Source: Pollutimonas sp. M17 (GTDB taxonomy: Bacteria; Pseudomonadota; Gammaproteobacteria; Burkholderiales; Burkholderiaceae_B). Taken from it: a stretch of DNA of 64,000 nt. Location: the NCBI RefSeq assembly GCF_025836975.1, contig NZ_CP107548.1, positions 1,736,001-1,800,000 of the forward strand. Direction: 5' to 3'. A program made the translations under genes and the position numbers. Positions within the stretch are counted from its first letter, which is position 1, and each line of letters starts with the position of its first letter. Under the pieces are notes generated by a model. The model saw nothing but the letters and a program-made list of their open reading frames with translations. It made no database searches and was not told where the DNA came from. Below, one piece after another: positions 1 through 10,256 of the stretch.

Positions 1-464
1 GCGTCCGATACGTAGAAGCGCGTCTTGCCGCCATGGGCACCGATGATCATGTTGGCCATGCCGAAGATGAAGGCGCCCACGCGGTCCCCGCGATAGGCCG
101 GATCCAGGGCGACCGCCAGTATCTCCACATCATGCAGCGAAGCCAGCTCCGCGGGCGCCTGGCCGGTCTGTATGGCCTGCCGGCCCTGTTGCACGGCAGC
201 CTCCAGGCTGACCGCTCCGGTCTTGCGCCATTCGGCGGGATTGCGCCGATACAGTTTTTCCAGCAGGCGCGACAGGCTGTCCAGATTGTCGCGCATGGCG
301 ATGGTGACCGTGCGGTTGAAGTCGGTCTGCGCCAATTGATCGAAGGACATTTCTTCGCTGCGCGGGCGTGAGTTTTCAGTTCCGTCCAGCGACGAGCAGC
401 CCGCCAGCGCCGCAACGGCCATGAAGGCCATGACAATCAAGCTAGCCCTTCGAGCGCCGTTCAT
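1..464 (-). CDS. putative lipoprotein, C-terminal part outside window
   Basis: The reading frame begins with an ATG at 464 and runs leftward off the window, giving 154 codons. Residues 1-23 form a lipoprotein signal: two arginines, a hydrophobic stretch, then the lipobox A-L-A-G-C with the modified Cys at 23. The mature part starts with a Ser/Glu-rich linker, followed by a helical segment with the motif N-L-D-S-L-S-R-L-L-E-K-L-Y-R-R-N-P. Acylation and attachment to the inner or outer membrane is inferred from the lipobox. I do not recognise the family, and the missing C terminus prevents a functional call. It is read away from the Lrp regulator that lies upstream. Confidence 0.7.
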   Translation of the reverse strand, partial: MNGARRASLIVMAFMAVAALAGCSSLDGTENSRPRSEEMSFDQLAQTDFNRTVTIAMRDNLDSLSRLLEKLYRRNPAEWRKTGAVSLEAAVQQGRQAIQTGQAPAELASLHDVEILAVALDPAYRGDRVGAFIFGMANMIIGAHGGKTRFYVSD

Positions 465-636
465 TCCATCGTTATCCGTTTTCTTTGTCGTGCATCGCGG
501 CGCCGGAGCGGGATCCGGGCGTCCTCCCGGCCTAGACTTTATCAGAAAACCTTTACAGCCCGCTTCGCTTCAGACAGGCTGGCCGGGCCATGGCGTCATG
601 CGGCCCGCCGTCCTCGATGGGCCGGGCGGCGGGTGT

Positions 637-1086
637 CTATGGGTCGGTTGGGATCAGCGGGGGCAGGCGGCGCTTCACGGGGCTGGCCTTGACGATGGCG
701 GTATTGGTCTCGGCCTGGTCGGCCAGCTTGTCCAGGATGGCGTCGAGCTGCTCCATGGACCGGACGTTCAGGCGCGCCACGAAGCAGTCCTCGCCCGTCA
801 CCTTGTCGCATTCGGTGAATTCCGCAATGCCCTGGATCAGCCGCTCGACGGCGTGCATGCGGCCGGGAAGGGGGCGCACCCGCACGATGGCCTGCAGCAT
901 GTAGCCGAACGACCTGGGGTCCACGTTGACGGTGTAGCCGGTGAGCACGCCGCGTTCCTCCAGGCGGCGCAGTCTTTCGGCCACGCTGGGCGAGGACAGC
1001 CCGCTGGCGCGCGACAGCGCCTTGAGCGAAAGGCGGGAGTCCTCCATGAGGGCATTGATAAGAATTCGGTCGATGTCGTCGGGCAT
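637..1086 (-). CDS. Lrp/AsnC family transcriptional regulator
   Basis: A 149-residue protein of standard Lrp/AsnC size. The first 60 residues form the AsnC-type winged helix-turn-helix (I-D-R-I-L-I-N-A-L, then L-S-S-P-S-V-A-E-R-L-R-R-L-E). The rest is an RAM/AsnC ligand-binding domain, with G-Y-T-V-N-V-D at the hinge and the D-K-V-T-G-E-D-C-F strand. Family members bind amino acids and control transport or metabolism genes. The ATG at 1086 is preferred to an in-frame TTG six bases upstream. The gene is divergent from the DMT exporter at 1221, so that exporter is its most likely target (inference). Confidence 0.9.
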   Translation of the reverse strand: MPDDIDRILINALMEDSRLSLKALSRASGLSSPSVAERLRRLEERGVLTGYTVNVDPRSFGYMLQAIVRVRPLPGRMHAVERLIQGIAEFTECDKVTGEDCFVARLNVRSMEQLDAILDKLADQAETNTAIVKASPVKRRLPPLIPTDP

Positions 1087-1220
1087 GGGCAATTCGGCAG
1101 GAAGATGTTCTTACGCGCCTTCGAAAAAAAGGAATCCGGCTTATTCTGCCTTCTTTTTTCCATGGTGGATAGTCCTCGAAAACGTCACAATTCCACTCAT
1201 GGAAAACGGGAGTTCGGTAA

Positions 1221-2198
1221 ATGGATAATCAAGTGAAGCGCGGTTCCCTGGAGATGACGGGCGCCATGCTCATCTCGGGAACCATAGGCTGGTTCGTTCT
1301 TGTATCGGGGCAGCCCGTCCTGGACGTGGTGTTCTGGCGCTGCGCGATCGGCGCGGCCACTTTGCTGGCCATTTGCGCGCTGATGGGATTCCTGCGTCCC
1401 GGCCTGATGAGCTGGGCCAGCTTCGGCTGGGCCTTGATCAGCGGCGTGGCCATCGTGGCAAACTGGGTATTGCTGTTCGCCGCCTATTCACGCGCCTCCA
1501 TCGGCATTGCCACGGCGGTCTACAACACCCAGCCCTTCATGCTGGTGGGGCTGGGCGCCTTGTTCCTGGGCGAGCGCTTGAGCCTGGACAAGATGGCATG
1601 GCTGGTCCTGGCCTTTGCCGGCATGCTGGCCATCACACAGCAGCATGGCTCGCCGGCCTACGGCGAAGGCGACGCCTATCTGCCGGGGATAGCACTGGCT
1701 CTGGGAGCCGCCTTCCTGTATGCCGTCGCGGCGCTGCTGGTCAAGCGCCTGACCGGCACGCCGCCGCACCTGATCGCGCTTGTGCAGGTATGCGCCGGCG
1801 TGGCCTTGCTTGCTCCGTTTGCGCAGGTGACCGCCGTGGCCCAGGAACCCCCATCGGTCTGGCTGATCCTGGCCATGCTGGGTGTGGTGCATACCGGACT
1901 GATGTACGTGCTGCTCTACGGCGCCATCCAGAAACTGCCGACGGCCATCACCGGCGCCTTGTCCTTCATCTACCCCGTGGTCGCCATCATGGTGGACTGG
2001 TTCGCGTTCGGACATCGGCTTGAATGGCTGCAATGGCTGGGCGCGGCGGCCATCCTGCTGGCCGCGGCCGCCATGCGGCAGGGCTGGACGCTGCCGTCCC
2101 TGCGTTCACGCGGCCACCTGGCGGGAGGCGCGCATGCCGCGCCCCAGCCCGAACAAGGCCAGGCAGGCGATCAGTCCCAGCAGGCTGGACACCCATAA
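1221..2198 (+). CDS. EamA/DMT family transporter
   Basis: A 325-residue membrane protein with about ten hydrophobic helices in two EamA repeats, for example the segment ending F-W-R-C-A-I-G-A and the second-half L-M-Y-V-L-L-Y-G-A-I-Q-K-L-P. Such proteins usually export amino acids or metabolites across the inner membrane. The last helix ends near residue 287, and the remaining Gly/Gln/Pro-rich tail of about 40 residues is unusual. That tail lies over the 3' end of the convergent MFS gene (93-base overlap). It is divergent from the Lrp regulator, an arrangement common for Lrp-controlled exporters. The substrate cannot be read from sequence. Confidence 0.88.
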   Translation: MDNQVKRGSLEMTGAMLISGTIGWFVLVSGQPVLDVVFWRCAIGAATLLAICALMGFLRPGLMSWASFGWALISGVAIVANWVLLFAAYSRASIGIATAVYNTQPFMLVGLGALFLGERLSLDKMAWLVLAFAGMLAITQQHGSPAYGEGDAYLPGIALALGAAFLYAVAALLVKRLTGTPPHLIALVQVCAGVALLAPFAQVTAVAQEPPSVWLILAMLGVVHTGLMYVLLYGAIQKLPTAITGALSFIYPVVAIMVDWFAFGHRLEWLQWLGAAAILLAAAAMRQGWTLPSLRSRGHLAGGAHAAPQPEQGQAGDQSQQAGHP

Positions 2199-3323
2199 GG
2201 ACGAGACGCCCCAGTGGTCTATCAGGATGCCGAACAGAAAGGGCGCCGCCGCCTGGGCGATGCGGGCGGGCACCATCAGCAGGCCCTGACGCAGGCCATA
2301 GCCCAGCGGCCCGAAAATGACCAGGGGCAGGGTGCCCTTGGCGATGGTGAGTATGCCGTTGCCCGCGCCGTGCAATACGGTGAACGGAACAGCGGCGGAG
2401 CCTCCCGCAATCATCAGGCAGGCGGCCCCGGCCGGATGCGCCAGCGCCGCCAGCTTGGCCGAGACCAGCGGATGCGTCCTGCGCAGCAGGCCGAACTCCA
2501 TCAGGCGCGCCGCGACCTGGGCCGGCCCCACCAATGCGGAGACGGCCACGGCCGCCGCCAGCGTCATGCCGCTGGCCTGCAGCAGGTGGGGCAGGTGCGC
2601 CGCCATGGCGGTGCTGATGAACCAGGTGATGGCAAAGACCAGTGCAAGCAGCAGGCCGGCATGGCGTGGCGGTTCCGTCCCGCCGGCCGGAGCAGCTCGC
2701 GTCTGCATGGCGCCATCGGCCTGGCTTGGCGCGACGGCCTCGGGCGCCGTCGCGGAATCCGTGCGCGCCGGTAACGAGGCATTCAGCGGAAGGCCTGCGA
2801 AAAGGTGCAGGCCGGCCCATGCCAGGCAGGCGGTCCGCCAGCCGAATTCCACTTCCAGCCAGGCCGACAGGGGCCAGCCCACCGTGCTGGCAAAGCCGGC
2901 AAACAGCGTGATCCCGGTTATGGCATTGCGCGCCTGGTCGCCGTAAAGCTTCACCACCGTGGAAAAAGCCGCTTCGTACAGGCCGATGCCCATGCCCGCG
3001 CCGATCAGCAGCCACCCGATGAAAAACAGCAGCGTGCCTGGAGACCATGCCAGGCAAGACAGCCCGGCGGCGAAGATCAGATTGCTGGCCAGCAGGACGG
3101 GCCTGCCGCCGTAGCGGTCGATGCAGCGGCCCGCCAAGGGACCCAGCAGCGCCGCCAGGACCAGGGCGGCGGAGAATGCGGCGAATACGGCTTGTATGGG
3201 CAAGGCCAGTTCGCGGGCCATGGAGCCGGCAAGCATCGCGGGCAGGTAATAGGAAGAGGCCCAGGCCAGAGTCTGGGTAAGCCCCAGGCTGGTAACGGTG
3301 ACTGCGCGCCGGTCTATCCGCAT
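2106..3323 (-). CDS. MFS transporter
   Basis: A 405-residue major facilitator permease with about twelve hydrophobic segments. The loop between helices 2 and 3 carries a recognisable MFS motif A (G-P-L-A-G-R-C-I-D-R-Y-G-G-R). The central cytoplasmic loop near residues 205-230 is Ala/Glu/Pro rich, as expected between the two six-helix halves. It acts in the inner membrane; substrate and direction are not determinable. The start ATG at 3323 faces the LrgA gene across a gap of about 100 bases that probably holds both promoters. Its 3' end overlaps the convergent DMT gene. Confidence 0.88.
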   Translation of the reverse strand: MRIDRRAVTVTSLGLTQTLAWASSYYLPAMLAGSMARELALPIQAVFAAFSAALVLAALLGPLAGRCIDRYGGRPVLLASNLIFAAGLSCLAWSPGTLLFFIGWLLIGAGMGIGLYEAAFSTVVKLYGDQARNAITGITLFAGFASTVGWPLSAWLEVEFGWRTACLAWAGLHLFAGLPLNASLPARTDSATAPEAVAPSQADGAMQTRAAPAGGTEPPRHAGLLLALVFAITWFISTAMAAHLPHLLQASGMTLAAAVAVSALVGPAQVAARLMEFGLLRRTHPLVSAKLAALAHPAGAACLMIAGGSAAVPFTVLHGAGNGILTIAKGTLPLVIFGPLGYGLRQGLLMVPARIAQAAAPFLFGILIDHWGVSSLWVSSLLGLIACLALFGLGRGMRASRQVAA

Positions 3324-3421
3324 GATGGTTCCAGTTTTTATGGCGATGATAATCGATATCTGGATATTGGCGTCCCCGTATGCTAGTGTCCCGTCTGATT
3401 CCTTCCTGCTTCTGTGCGCCC

Positions 3422-3781
3422 ATGCCCGTATTGCTTGCCCTCGCCGTGCTTTTCCTGATGCAGATCGCCGGCGAGGCGCTGGCCCGCCTGACCGGCCTGC
3501 CGCTACCCGGTCCCTTGATCGGCATGCTGCTCATGCTGGCCGCGCTGATGGCATACGGCCGCGTCCCGGCGGGCCTGCGCGATGCCTGTCACCATATGCT
3601 CAAGCACCTGATGCTGCTTTTCATTCCGGCGGTGGCGGGCGTCATGGTGTATTTCGGCACGCTGGAGCGTGAATGGATTCCCTTTCTGCTGGCCTGCGTC
3701 GCCGGCGTGGCGCTGACCATCGTCGTGACGGCATTGACGTTCAGGTGGATGCTGAAACGCGCGGGGGCGTCCGGTCCATGA
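3422..3781 (+). CDS. CidA/LrgA family holin-like protein
   Basis: A small membrane protein of 119 residues (133 from an in-frame ATG at 3380) with four predicted helices. It has the family signature G-L-P-L-P-G-P-L-I-G-M-L-L in the first half and the segment M-L-L-F-I-P-A-V-A-G-V-M. LrgA/CidA proteins are holin-like and, with LrgB/CidB, affect murein hydrolase activity, or pyruvate/glycolate movement in some bacteria. The stop codon overlaps the start of the LrgB gene by four bases (ATGA), so the two are translationally coupled. I prefer the internal ATG at 3422 from family length; neither candidate has a strong ribosome-binding site. Confidence 0.85.
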   Translation: MPVLLALAVLFLMQIAGEALARLTGLPLPGPLIGMLLMLAALMAYGRVPAGLRDACHHMLKHLMLLFIPAVAGVMVYFGTLEREWIPFLLACVAGVALTIVVTALTFRWMLKRAGASGP

Positions 3782-4503
3782 GCGCGAATCTTCCGGCGCT
3801 TTGGGCGCACCTGGCCGATACACCGCTGTTCTGGCTCTGCTTCACCTTGCTGGCCTATATCCTGGCCGTCGCGGTTCACCGGCGCGCCGGGGGTCATCCC
3901 CTGCTGTTGCCCGTATTGACGGCGGTCATCGTGGTCGTCGCCTTCCTGGCCGCGACAGGCACCCCGTATCCGGTCTATGCCAGGCATACCTGGTTCCTGC
4001 AGTTCCTGATCGGTCCGGCCACCGTGGCGCTGGCCATACCCTTGTATGGGCAGTTGGACCGCCTGAAGCGCATGCTGGTCCCGGTCGCCGTCGCCTTGCT
4101 GGCCGGATGCCTCACGGCGGTCGTATCGGCCGTGGGCATAGCCTGGGCGCTGGGCGGATCTTTCGTCACGCAGGCTTCGGTGGCGCCCAAGTCGGCCACC
4201 ATGCCCATCGCCATGGAAGTGGCCGGCCTGAACGGCGGCCTGCCCGCACTGACGACGATAGCCGTGGCCATCACAGGGATCGCCGGCGCCATCATGGCCG
4301 GCGCCTTGCTGAGGGCCTTGCGTGTGAACGATCCCGCCGTACAGGGATTTGCGCTGGGGCTGAGCGCGCACGCCATCGGCGTTGCGCGCGCCTTCCAGGC
4401 CAATGAAACGGCCGGCGCCTTTGCGGCGCTGGGCATGGGGCTGAACGGCATCGCCACGGCCCTGGCCGTACCCCTGCTGTTTGCCCTGCTGGCGCTTTTC
4501 TGA
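3778..4503 (+). CDS. LrgB family protein
   Basis: A 241-residue inner-membrane protein with about six helices. It contains the LrgB signature segments P-V-Y-A-R-H-T-W-F-L-Q-F-L-I-G-P-A-T-V-A-L-A-I-P and A-P-K-S-A-T-M-P-I-A-M-E. The N-terminal limit is set by the ATG that overlaps the lrgA stop codon. It is the partner of the LrgA-like protein and the pair forms a two-gene operon. In Gram-negative bacteria these proteins (YohJ/YohK type) are linked to organic acid efflux or autolysis control; which applies here cannot be told. Confidence 0.88.
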   Translation: MSANLPALWAHLADTPLFWLCFTLLAYILAVAVHRRAGGHPLLLPVLTAVIVVVAFLAATGTPYPVYARHTWFLQFLIGPATVALAIPLYGQLDRLKRMLVPVAVALLAGCLTAVVSAVGIAWALGGSFVTQASVAPKSATMPIAMEVAGLNGGLPALTTIAVAITGIAGAIMAGALLRALRVNDPAVQGFALGLSAHAIGVARAFQANETAGAFAALGMGLNGIATALAVPLLFALLALF

Positions 4504-4654
4504 GCCTGGAGCTATGATTTTGTTACAGCGGGCGCCGGCTCGTCCGTCGCGCGAGCGTCCACGCGCCAGCATGCACGGTTGAATCGGCATGGGCGGCACA
4601 GGCGTTCATTATCGCCGGCGAGCCAGCGCAAAAAAATAATCACAGGAGACCAGG

Positions 4655-6316
4655 ATGTCCAGCATTTACGACCAGGATTTGCCGCAAACACCGGCCAACT
4701 ATGCGGCCATGTCGCCGCTGTCTTTCATCGAACGCTCCGCCCAGGTGTATCCGCAGCGTCTGGCGGTCGTGCATGGGTCGGGGCCGCAAGCCCTGCGGCG
4801 CAGCTGGAGCGAGCTCTACGCCCGCTGCCGCAGGCTGGCCAGCGCGCTGGCGAATATTGGCATCGGCAAGGGCGATACGGTGGCCGTCATGCTGCCCAAC
4901 ACGCCGCCCATGGTGGAGGCGCATTTCGGTATTCCCATGCTGGGCGCTGTCCTGAACGCGCTGAATACGCGGCTGGATCCTCAGATGGTCGCCTTCATGC
5001 TCGACCATGGCGAGGCCAAGGTGGTGATCGTCGATACGGAGTTCGCGCCGGTCATGAGCCGTGCGCTGGCCTTGCGCCAATCCAAGGCCCCCATTCAGGT
5101 CATCGATGTGTCCGATCCGCTGTACACGGGCGGCAACCAGCCGATTGGCGCGCGGGACTACGAAGCGTTCCTGGCCGGCGGCGATCCAGAGTTCGACTGG
5201 GATCTTCCCGCCGACGAGTGGGACGCCATTGCGCTGAACTACACCAGCGGGACGACGGGCAACCCGAAGGGCGTGGTCTACCATCATCGTGGCGCCGCCG
5301 CGGCCGCCATTTCGAATATCCTGGAATGGGACATGCCCAAGCACGCGGTCTATCTCTGGACTCTGCCCATGTTCCATTGCAACGGCTGGTGCTTCCCCTG
5401 GGCGGTGGCGGCGCGGGCGGGCGTGAACGTCTGCTTGCGCAAGATCGATGCGCAGGTCATCTTCGATTTCATGCGCGAGCACGGCGTCACGCATTATTGC
5501 GGCGCGCCCATCGTGCACAGCCTGCTGGTCAATGCCCCCGACAGCATGAAGCAGGGGGTGCCGCAGGGCATCAAGGCCATGGTGGCGGGCGCCGCGCCGC
5601 CGGCTTCCATGATAGAAGGCATGGAGCGCATGGGCTTCGATCTGTTGCACGTCTACGGCCTGACCGAGGTCTACGGCCCGGCCACGGTTTGCGCCAAGCA
5701 CGAAGCCTGGGACGACCTGGACATCGGCGAGCGCGCCCGTCTGAACGCCCGGCAGGGCGTCACCTACCATCTGGAGCGCGGCATCAGCGTCATGGACCCG
5801 GAAACCATGCGCCCCGTGCCGGCCGACGGCCAGACCATGGGCGAAATCATGTTCCGCGGCAACATCACCATGAAGGGCTATCTGAAGAACCCCGCGGCCA
5901 CGCAGGCATCGCTGTCGGGAGGCTGGTTCCACAGCGGCGACCTGGCCGTCATGGATCCCGACGGCTATGTAAAGATCAAGGATCGCAGCAAGGACATCAT
6001 CATCTCGGGCGGCGAGAACATTTCCTCCATCGAGGTCGAAGACGTGCTGTACCGCCATCCGGCCGTCCTGGCGGCCGCCGTGGTGGCGCGGCCCGATGCC
6101 CGCTGGGGCGAAACGCCTTGCGCCTTCGTCGAGCTCAAGGACGGCTCCGAGGTGACGGCCGAATCCGTCATCGAGCATTGCAAGCAGCATATGGCGGGCT
6201 TCAAGGTGCCCCGCACCGTGGTGTTTTGCGAACTGCCCAAGACATCCACGGGCAAGATCCAGAAATTCGAGCTGCGCAAGCGGGCCGAGGCGCTGGAGCC
6301 CGCCACCGCAAGCTGA
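4655..6316 (+). CDS. acyl-CoA synthetase (AMP-binding, ANL superfamily)
   Basis: A 553-residue acid:CoA ligase that activates a carboxylic acid to the acyl-adenylate and then the thioester. The ATP-binding motif Y-T-S-G-T-T-G-N-P-K-G-V lies at about 196-207, the core motif Y-G-L-T-E-V-Y-G-P near 345, and the hinge G-W-F-H-S-G-D-L near 423. The catalytic Lys of motif A10 (S-T-G-K-I-Q-K) is K534. It resembles medium-chain fatty acid and 3-methylmercaptopropionate ligases of the AlkK/DmdB type; the exact acid is not determinable. An AGGAG ribosome-binding site lies six bases before the ATG. The gene appears monocistronic. Confidence 0.92.
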   Translation: MSSIYDQDLPQTPANYAAMSPLSFIERSAQVYPQRLAVVHGSGPQALRRSWSELYARCRRLASALANIGIGKGDTVAVMLPNTPPMVEAHFGIPMLGAVLNALNTRLDPQMVAFMLDHGEAKVVIVDTEFAPVMSRALALRQSKAPIQVIDVSDPLYTGGNQPIGARDYEAFLAGGDPEFDWDLPADEWDAIALNYTSGTTGNPKGVVYHHRGAAAAAISNILEWDMPKHAVYLWTLPMFHCNGWCFPWAVAARAGVNVCLRKIDAQVIFDFMREHGVTHYCGAPIVHSLLVNAPDSMKQGVPQGIKAMVAGAAPPASMIEGMERMGFDLLHVYGLTEVYGPATVCAKHEAWDDLDIGERARLNARQGVTYHLERGISVMDPETMRPVPADGQTMGEIMFRGNITMKGYLKNPAATQASLSGGWFHSGDLAVMDPDGYVKIKDRSKDIIISGGENISSIEVEDVLYRHPAVLAAAVVARPDARWGETPCAFVELKDGSEVTAESVIEHCKQHMAGFKVPRTVVFCELPKTSTGKIQKFELRKRAEALEPATAS

Positions 6317-6317
6317 T

Positions 6318-6341
6318 GCCCGCCCGTTCCGGGGGGCGGGC
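6318..6341. terminator. stem-loop after acyl-CoA synthetase
   Basis: An eight-base GC stem (GCCCGCCC at 6318-6325 with GGGCGGGC at 6334-6341) lies directly after the ligase stop codon. There is no T run, so it is either a weak terminator or an mRNA-stabilising hairpin. Confidence 0.4.
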
Positions 6342-6406
6342 TGCCATCCTATTGCGCCATCGGCTTTTAGTACACTGGCGGTGGATTCACTAACAGGATT
6401 TGTCGT

Positions 6407-6889
6407 ATGCCTTCTTTCGATGTCGTTTCCGAAGTCGACAAGCATGAACTGAGCAATGCGGTCGACCAGGCCAATCGCGAACTGTCCACCCGTTTCGACT
6501 TCAAGGGCACCGATGCCAAGTTCGAACTCGATGGCTTCGTGGTGACGCAATCGGCGCCCAGCGTTTTTCAATTGAACCAGATGCTGGACATCCTGCGCGG
6601 CCGCCTGTCGGCCCGCAATATCGACGTGCGTTGCATGGACGTCGGCGATCCGCTTGAAAACCTGGGCGGCGCGCGCCGCAAGGTCACCATCAAGCAAGGC
6701 ATAGAGCAGGCGGTGTCCAAGAAGCTGATCGCCGAACTCAAAGCGGCCAAGATGAAGGTCGAGGCGCAGATCAACGGCGAAAAGCTGCGCATCAGCGGCA
6801 AGAAGCGCGACGACCTGCAGGCGGCCATCGCTTTGCTGCGCAAGGCCCAAGTCGATCTGCCGCTGCAATTCGATAATTTCCGCGATTAG
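6407..6889 (+). CDS. YajQ family protein (UPF0234)
   Basis: A complete 160-residue YajQ protein that opens with the family signature M-P-S-F-D-V-V-S-E-V-D. It has the two ferredoxin-like halves typical of the family, including S-T-R-F-D-F-K-G-T and the C-terminal S-G-K-K-R-D-D-L-Q-A. YajQ proteins bind nucleotides; in Xanthomonas and Pseudomonas a homologue binds cyclic di-GMP and partners a LysR regulator. Whether this copy binds cyclic di-GMP is inference. It stands alone between a forward ligase gene and a reverse ABC exporter. Confidence 0.95.
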   Translation: MPSFDVVSEVDKHELSNAVDQANRELSTRFDFKGTDAKFELDGFVVTQSAPSVFQLNQMLDILRGRLSARNIDVRCMDVGDPLENLGGARRKVTIKQGIEQAVSKKLIAELKAAKMKVEAQINGEKLRISGKKRDDLQAAIALLRKAQVDLPLQFDNFRD

Positions 6890-6944
6890 CGGCCGGGCCC
6901 GCGTCCATGGGCCAGGGGGCCCCCGGCAGGCGGCGCGAGCCGCC

Positions 6945-7702
6945 TCAGTTCTTCAACCGGTACCCCGACCTGAATATCCACGCCACGATCGCCAGGCATA
7001 GCGCAAGAAAGAGCAGCGTCATGCCCAGGCTGATGTATACGTTGACGTCGGCGATGCCATAGAAGCTCCAGCGGAAGCCGCTGATCAGGTAGACCACGGG
7101 GTTGAACAGCGTGACCGTCTGCCAGAAGGGCGGCAGCATGTCGATGGAGTAAAAGCTTCCGCCCAGGAAGGTCAGCGGCGTGACGATGAGCAGGGGCACC
7201 AACTGCAGTTTTTCGAAACCGTCGGCCCAGATGCCGATGATGAAACCGAATAGGCTGAAGGTGACCGAGGTCAGCAGCAGGAAAAGCAGCATCCACAAGG
7301 GATGATCGATTTTCAGCGGGACGAAGAAACCCGCGGTCAGCAGGATGATGGCGGCCAATATGATCGATTTCGTGGCGGCGGCGCCCACATAGCTCAGGGT
7401 GATCTCGAAATACGAGACCGGAGCCGACAGCAATTCGTAGATGGTTCCCGTGAATTTCGGGAAATAGATGCCGAAGGAGGCGTTGGAGATGCTTTGCGTC
7501 AGCAGCGACAGCATGATCAGTCCCGGCACGATGAAGGCGCCGTAGCTGATGCCCTCGATCTCGGTGATGCGGTGCCCGATGGCGGCGCCGAACACCACGA
7601 AATACAGCGAAGTCGAAATGACCGGGGCGATGATGCTTTGCAGCAGGGTGCGCCACGTGCGGGCCATTTCAAAGGCATAGATGGCGCGGATTGCATGGAT
7701 GT

Positions 7703-7706
<4 letters not shown>
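6945..7706 (-). CDS. ABC-2 type exporter permease (YadH-like)
   Basis: A 253-residue permease with six hydrophobic segments. It has the ABC-2 features of an N-terminal [11 protein letters not shown] helix and the motif [14 protein letters not shown] near the fifth helix. Its start overlaps the end of the upstream ATPase gene by four bases, so the two are coupled and form one exporter (E. coli YadGH type). Related systems export drugs, polysaccharides or lipids; the cargo here is unknown. Confidence 0.9.
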
Positions 7707-8632
<926 letters not shown>

Positions 8633-8729
8633 GATGATTTTCCGACTCGACTGCGTCACAATACCATAATCATGGACACCATTTTCGCGCCTGCCGTGCG
8701 CGCGACCGGTTTCAAAAGGTAGCCGTTTC

Positions 8730-10256
8730 ATGCGCTTGAACCCGCACACCGCCTTGCTTACGCCCGGCCAGATGACCAGGGCCGATCAGGCCGCCATACA
8801 GCGCGGCGTAAGCGGCATCGCGCTGATGGAGGCGGCCGGCGCAGCGGTGGCCAATGCCGTGGCGGCCCACTGGAGCCGCCGGCCGGTGCTGATTGCCTGC
8901 GGCCCGGGCAACAACGGCGGCGATGGCTTCGTGGCGGCGCGCCACCTGCAAGGGGCGGGCTGGCCGGTCACGGTGGGTTTGCTTGGCGGCAAAAGGCCCT
9001 CATCGGGCGATGCCGCCCACCATGCCTCGCTGTGGGATGGGCCGGTCAAGCCGCTGTCCGTCGATTTGCTGGACGGCGCCGGGTTGCTGATCGACGCCCT
9101 GTTCGGCGCCGGCCTGTCGCGTCCGCTGGAAGGACAGGCCGCCGAATTCATCGCCGCCCTGAAGCAACGCGACATTCCGGTGTGCGCGGTCGATGTGCCC
9201 AGCGGCCTGGACGGCGGCAGCGGCGCCATCCTGGGCGACGCCGCGCCCGCCCGCCTGACCGTCACTTTCTTCAGAAAAAAACCCGGACACGTCCTGATGC
9301 CGGGCAAAAGCCTGTGCGGCCGATTGCTGCTGGCCGACATCGGCATACCGGCTTCCGTCCTGGACGATATCGGACCCGCCCTTTTCGAGAATGCGCCCGA
9401 TCTCTGGCTGCCGCTGTTTCCCTGGCCCAGCGAGCAGGGGCACAAATACCAGCGCGGGCATGCATTGGTGGTGGGCGGCCGCATCATGACCGGCGCGGCG
9501 CGCCTTGCCGCCCAGGCGTGCGCGCGTATCGGGGCGGGGCTGGTCACGGTGGCGGCCCCGGCATCGGTCTGGCCCATTTATGCCACCGCGCTGACCGGCA
9601 TCATGGTGCATCCCATGCGCGAATCGGGCGGGCTGGACGACATCCTGGCCGATGCGCGCATCAACGCGGTGATCGTGGGCCCGGGTGCGGGAATTTCCGA
9701 TACGACAAGAAGGCATGCGCTTCAGGCTTTGGCCGGAAAGCGCGCCGTGGTGCTCGATGCGGACGCCATCAGCGTTTTCGGGTCCGATCCGCAATCCTTG
9801 TTCGACGCCATACAGGGGCCCTGCGTGCTGACGCCTCACGAAGGGGAGTTCAACCGCATCTTTTCAGCCAGCGGCAACAAGCTCGAGCGCGCCCGCCATG
9901 CGGCCGCGCATAGCGGGGCGGTGGTGGTGTTGAAGGGGGCCGACACCGTCATCGCCTCGCCCGACGGGCGCGCGATCGTCAACGGCAACGCGCCGCCCCA
10001 ACTGGCCACGGGAGGCACCGGCGACGTGCTGGCCGGCCTGATCGCGGGCCTGATGGCCCAGGGCATGGAGGCCTTCGCCGCTGCCGCCGCCGCCGTATGG
10101 GTGCATGGCGAAGCGGCCAGGCTGTTCGGTCCGGGGCTGGTGTCCGAGGATCTGCACCATAAGGTGCCCCGGGTGCTAAGGGGCCTGCAAGCCCGATTGC
10201 GGGCCGGCGCTGCACAGGCTAGTGGGACATCAGGACCGGCACCGTCATCGAATTGA
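8730..10256 (+). CDS. nnr: bifunctional NAD(P)H-hydrate epimerase / ADP-dependent NAD(P)HX dehydratase
   Basis: A 508-residue fusion of the two NAD(P)HX repair enzymes. The N-terminal YjeF_N epimerase domain (about 1-220) carries [10 protein letters not shown] at 58-67 and D-A-L-F-G-A-G-L. The C-terminal ribokinase-like dehydratase domain (about 230-490) carries V-L-T-P-H-E-G-E-F and the nucleotide-binding [11 protein letters not shown] near 427. Together they epimerise and dehydrate damaged hydrated NADH and NADPH back to the working cofactors, using ADP. The length matches E. coli YjeF/Nnr. The 3' end overlaps the convergent universal stress gene by 38 bases. Confidence 0.95.
   Translation: MRLNPHTALLTPGQMTRADQAAIQRGVSGIALMEAAGAAVANAVAAHWSRRPVLIACGPGNNGGDGFVAARHLQGAGWPVTVGLLGGKRPSSGDAAHHASLWDGPVKPLSVDLLDGAGLLIDALFGAGLSRPLEGQAAEFIAALKQRDIPVCAVDVPSGLDGGSGAILGDAAPARLTVTFFRKKPGHVLMPGKSLCGRLLLADIGIPASVLDDIGPALFENAPDLWLPLFPWPSEQGHKYQRGHALVVGGRIMTGAARLAAQACARIGAGLVTVAAPASVWPIYATALTGIMVHPMRESGGLDDILADARINAVIVGPGAGISDTTRRHALQALAGKRAVVLDADAISVFGSDPQSLFDAIQGPCVLTPHEGEFNRIFSASGNKLERARHAAAHSGAVVVLKGADTVIASPDGRAIVNGNAPPQLATGGTGDVLAGLIAGLMAQGMEAFAAAAAAVWVHGEAARLFGPGLVSEDLHHKVPRVLRGLQARLRAGAAQASGTSGPAPSSN

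Noticed and set aside
1987-3534. Long open frame (515 codons) on the minus strand over the MFS gene
   Set aside because: It lies out of frame with the MFS permease, encodes an Arg/Gly/Pro-rich product without domains, and is a GC-bias artefact.
4640-6868. 742-codon frame antisense to the acyl-CoA ligase and YajQ genes
   Set aside because: Both sense genes have complete family motifs; the antisense product is His/Gln/Arg-rich with no recognisable domain and no ribosome-binding site.
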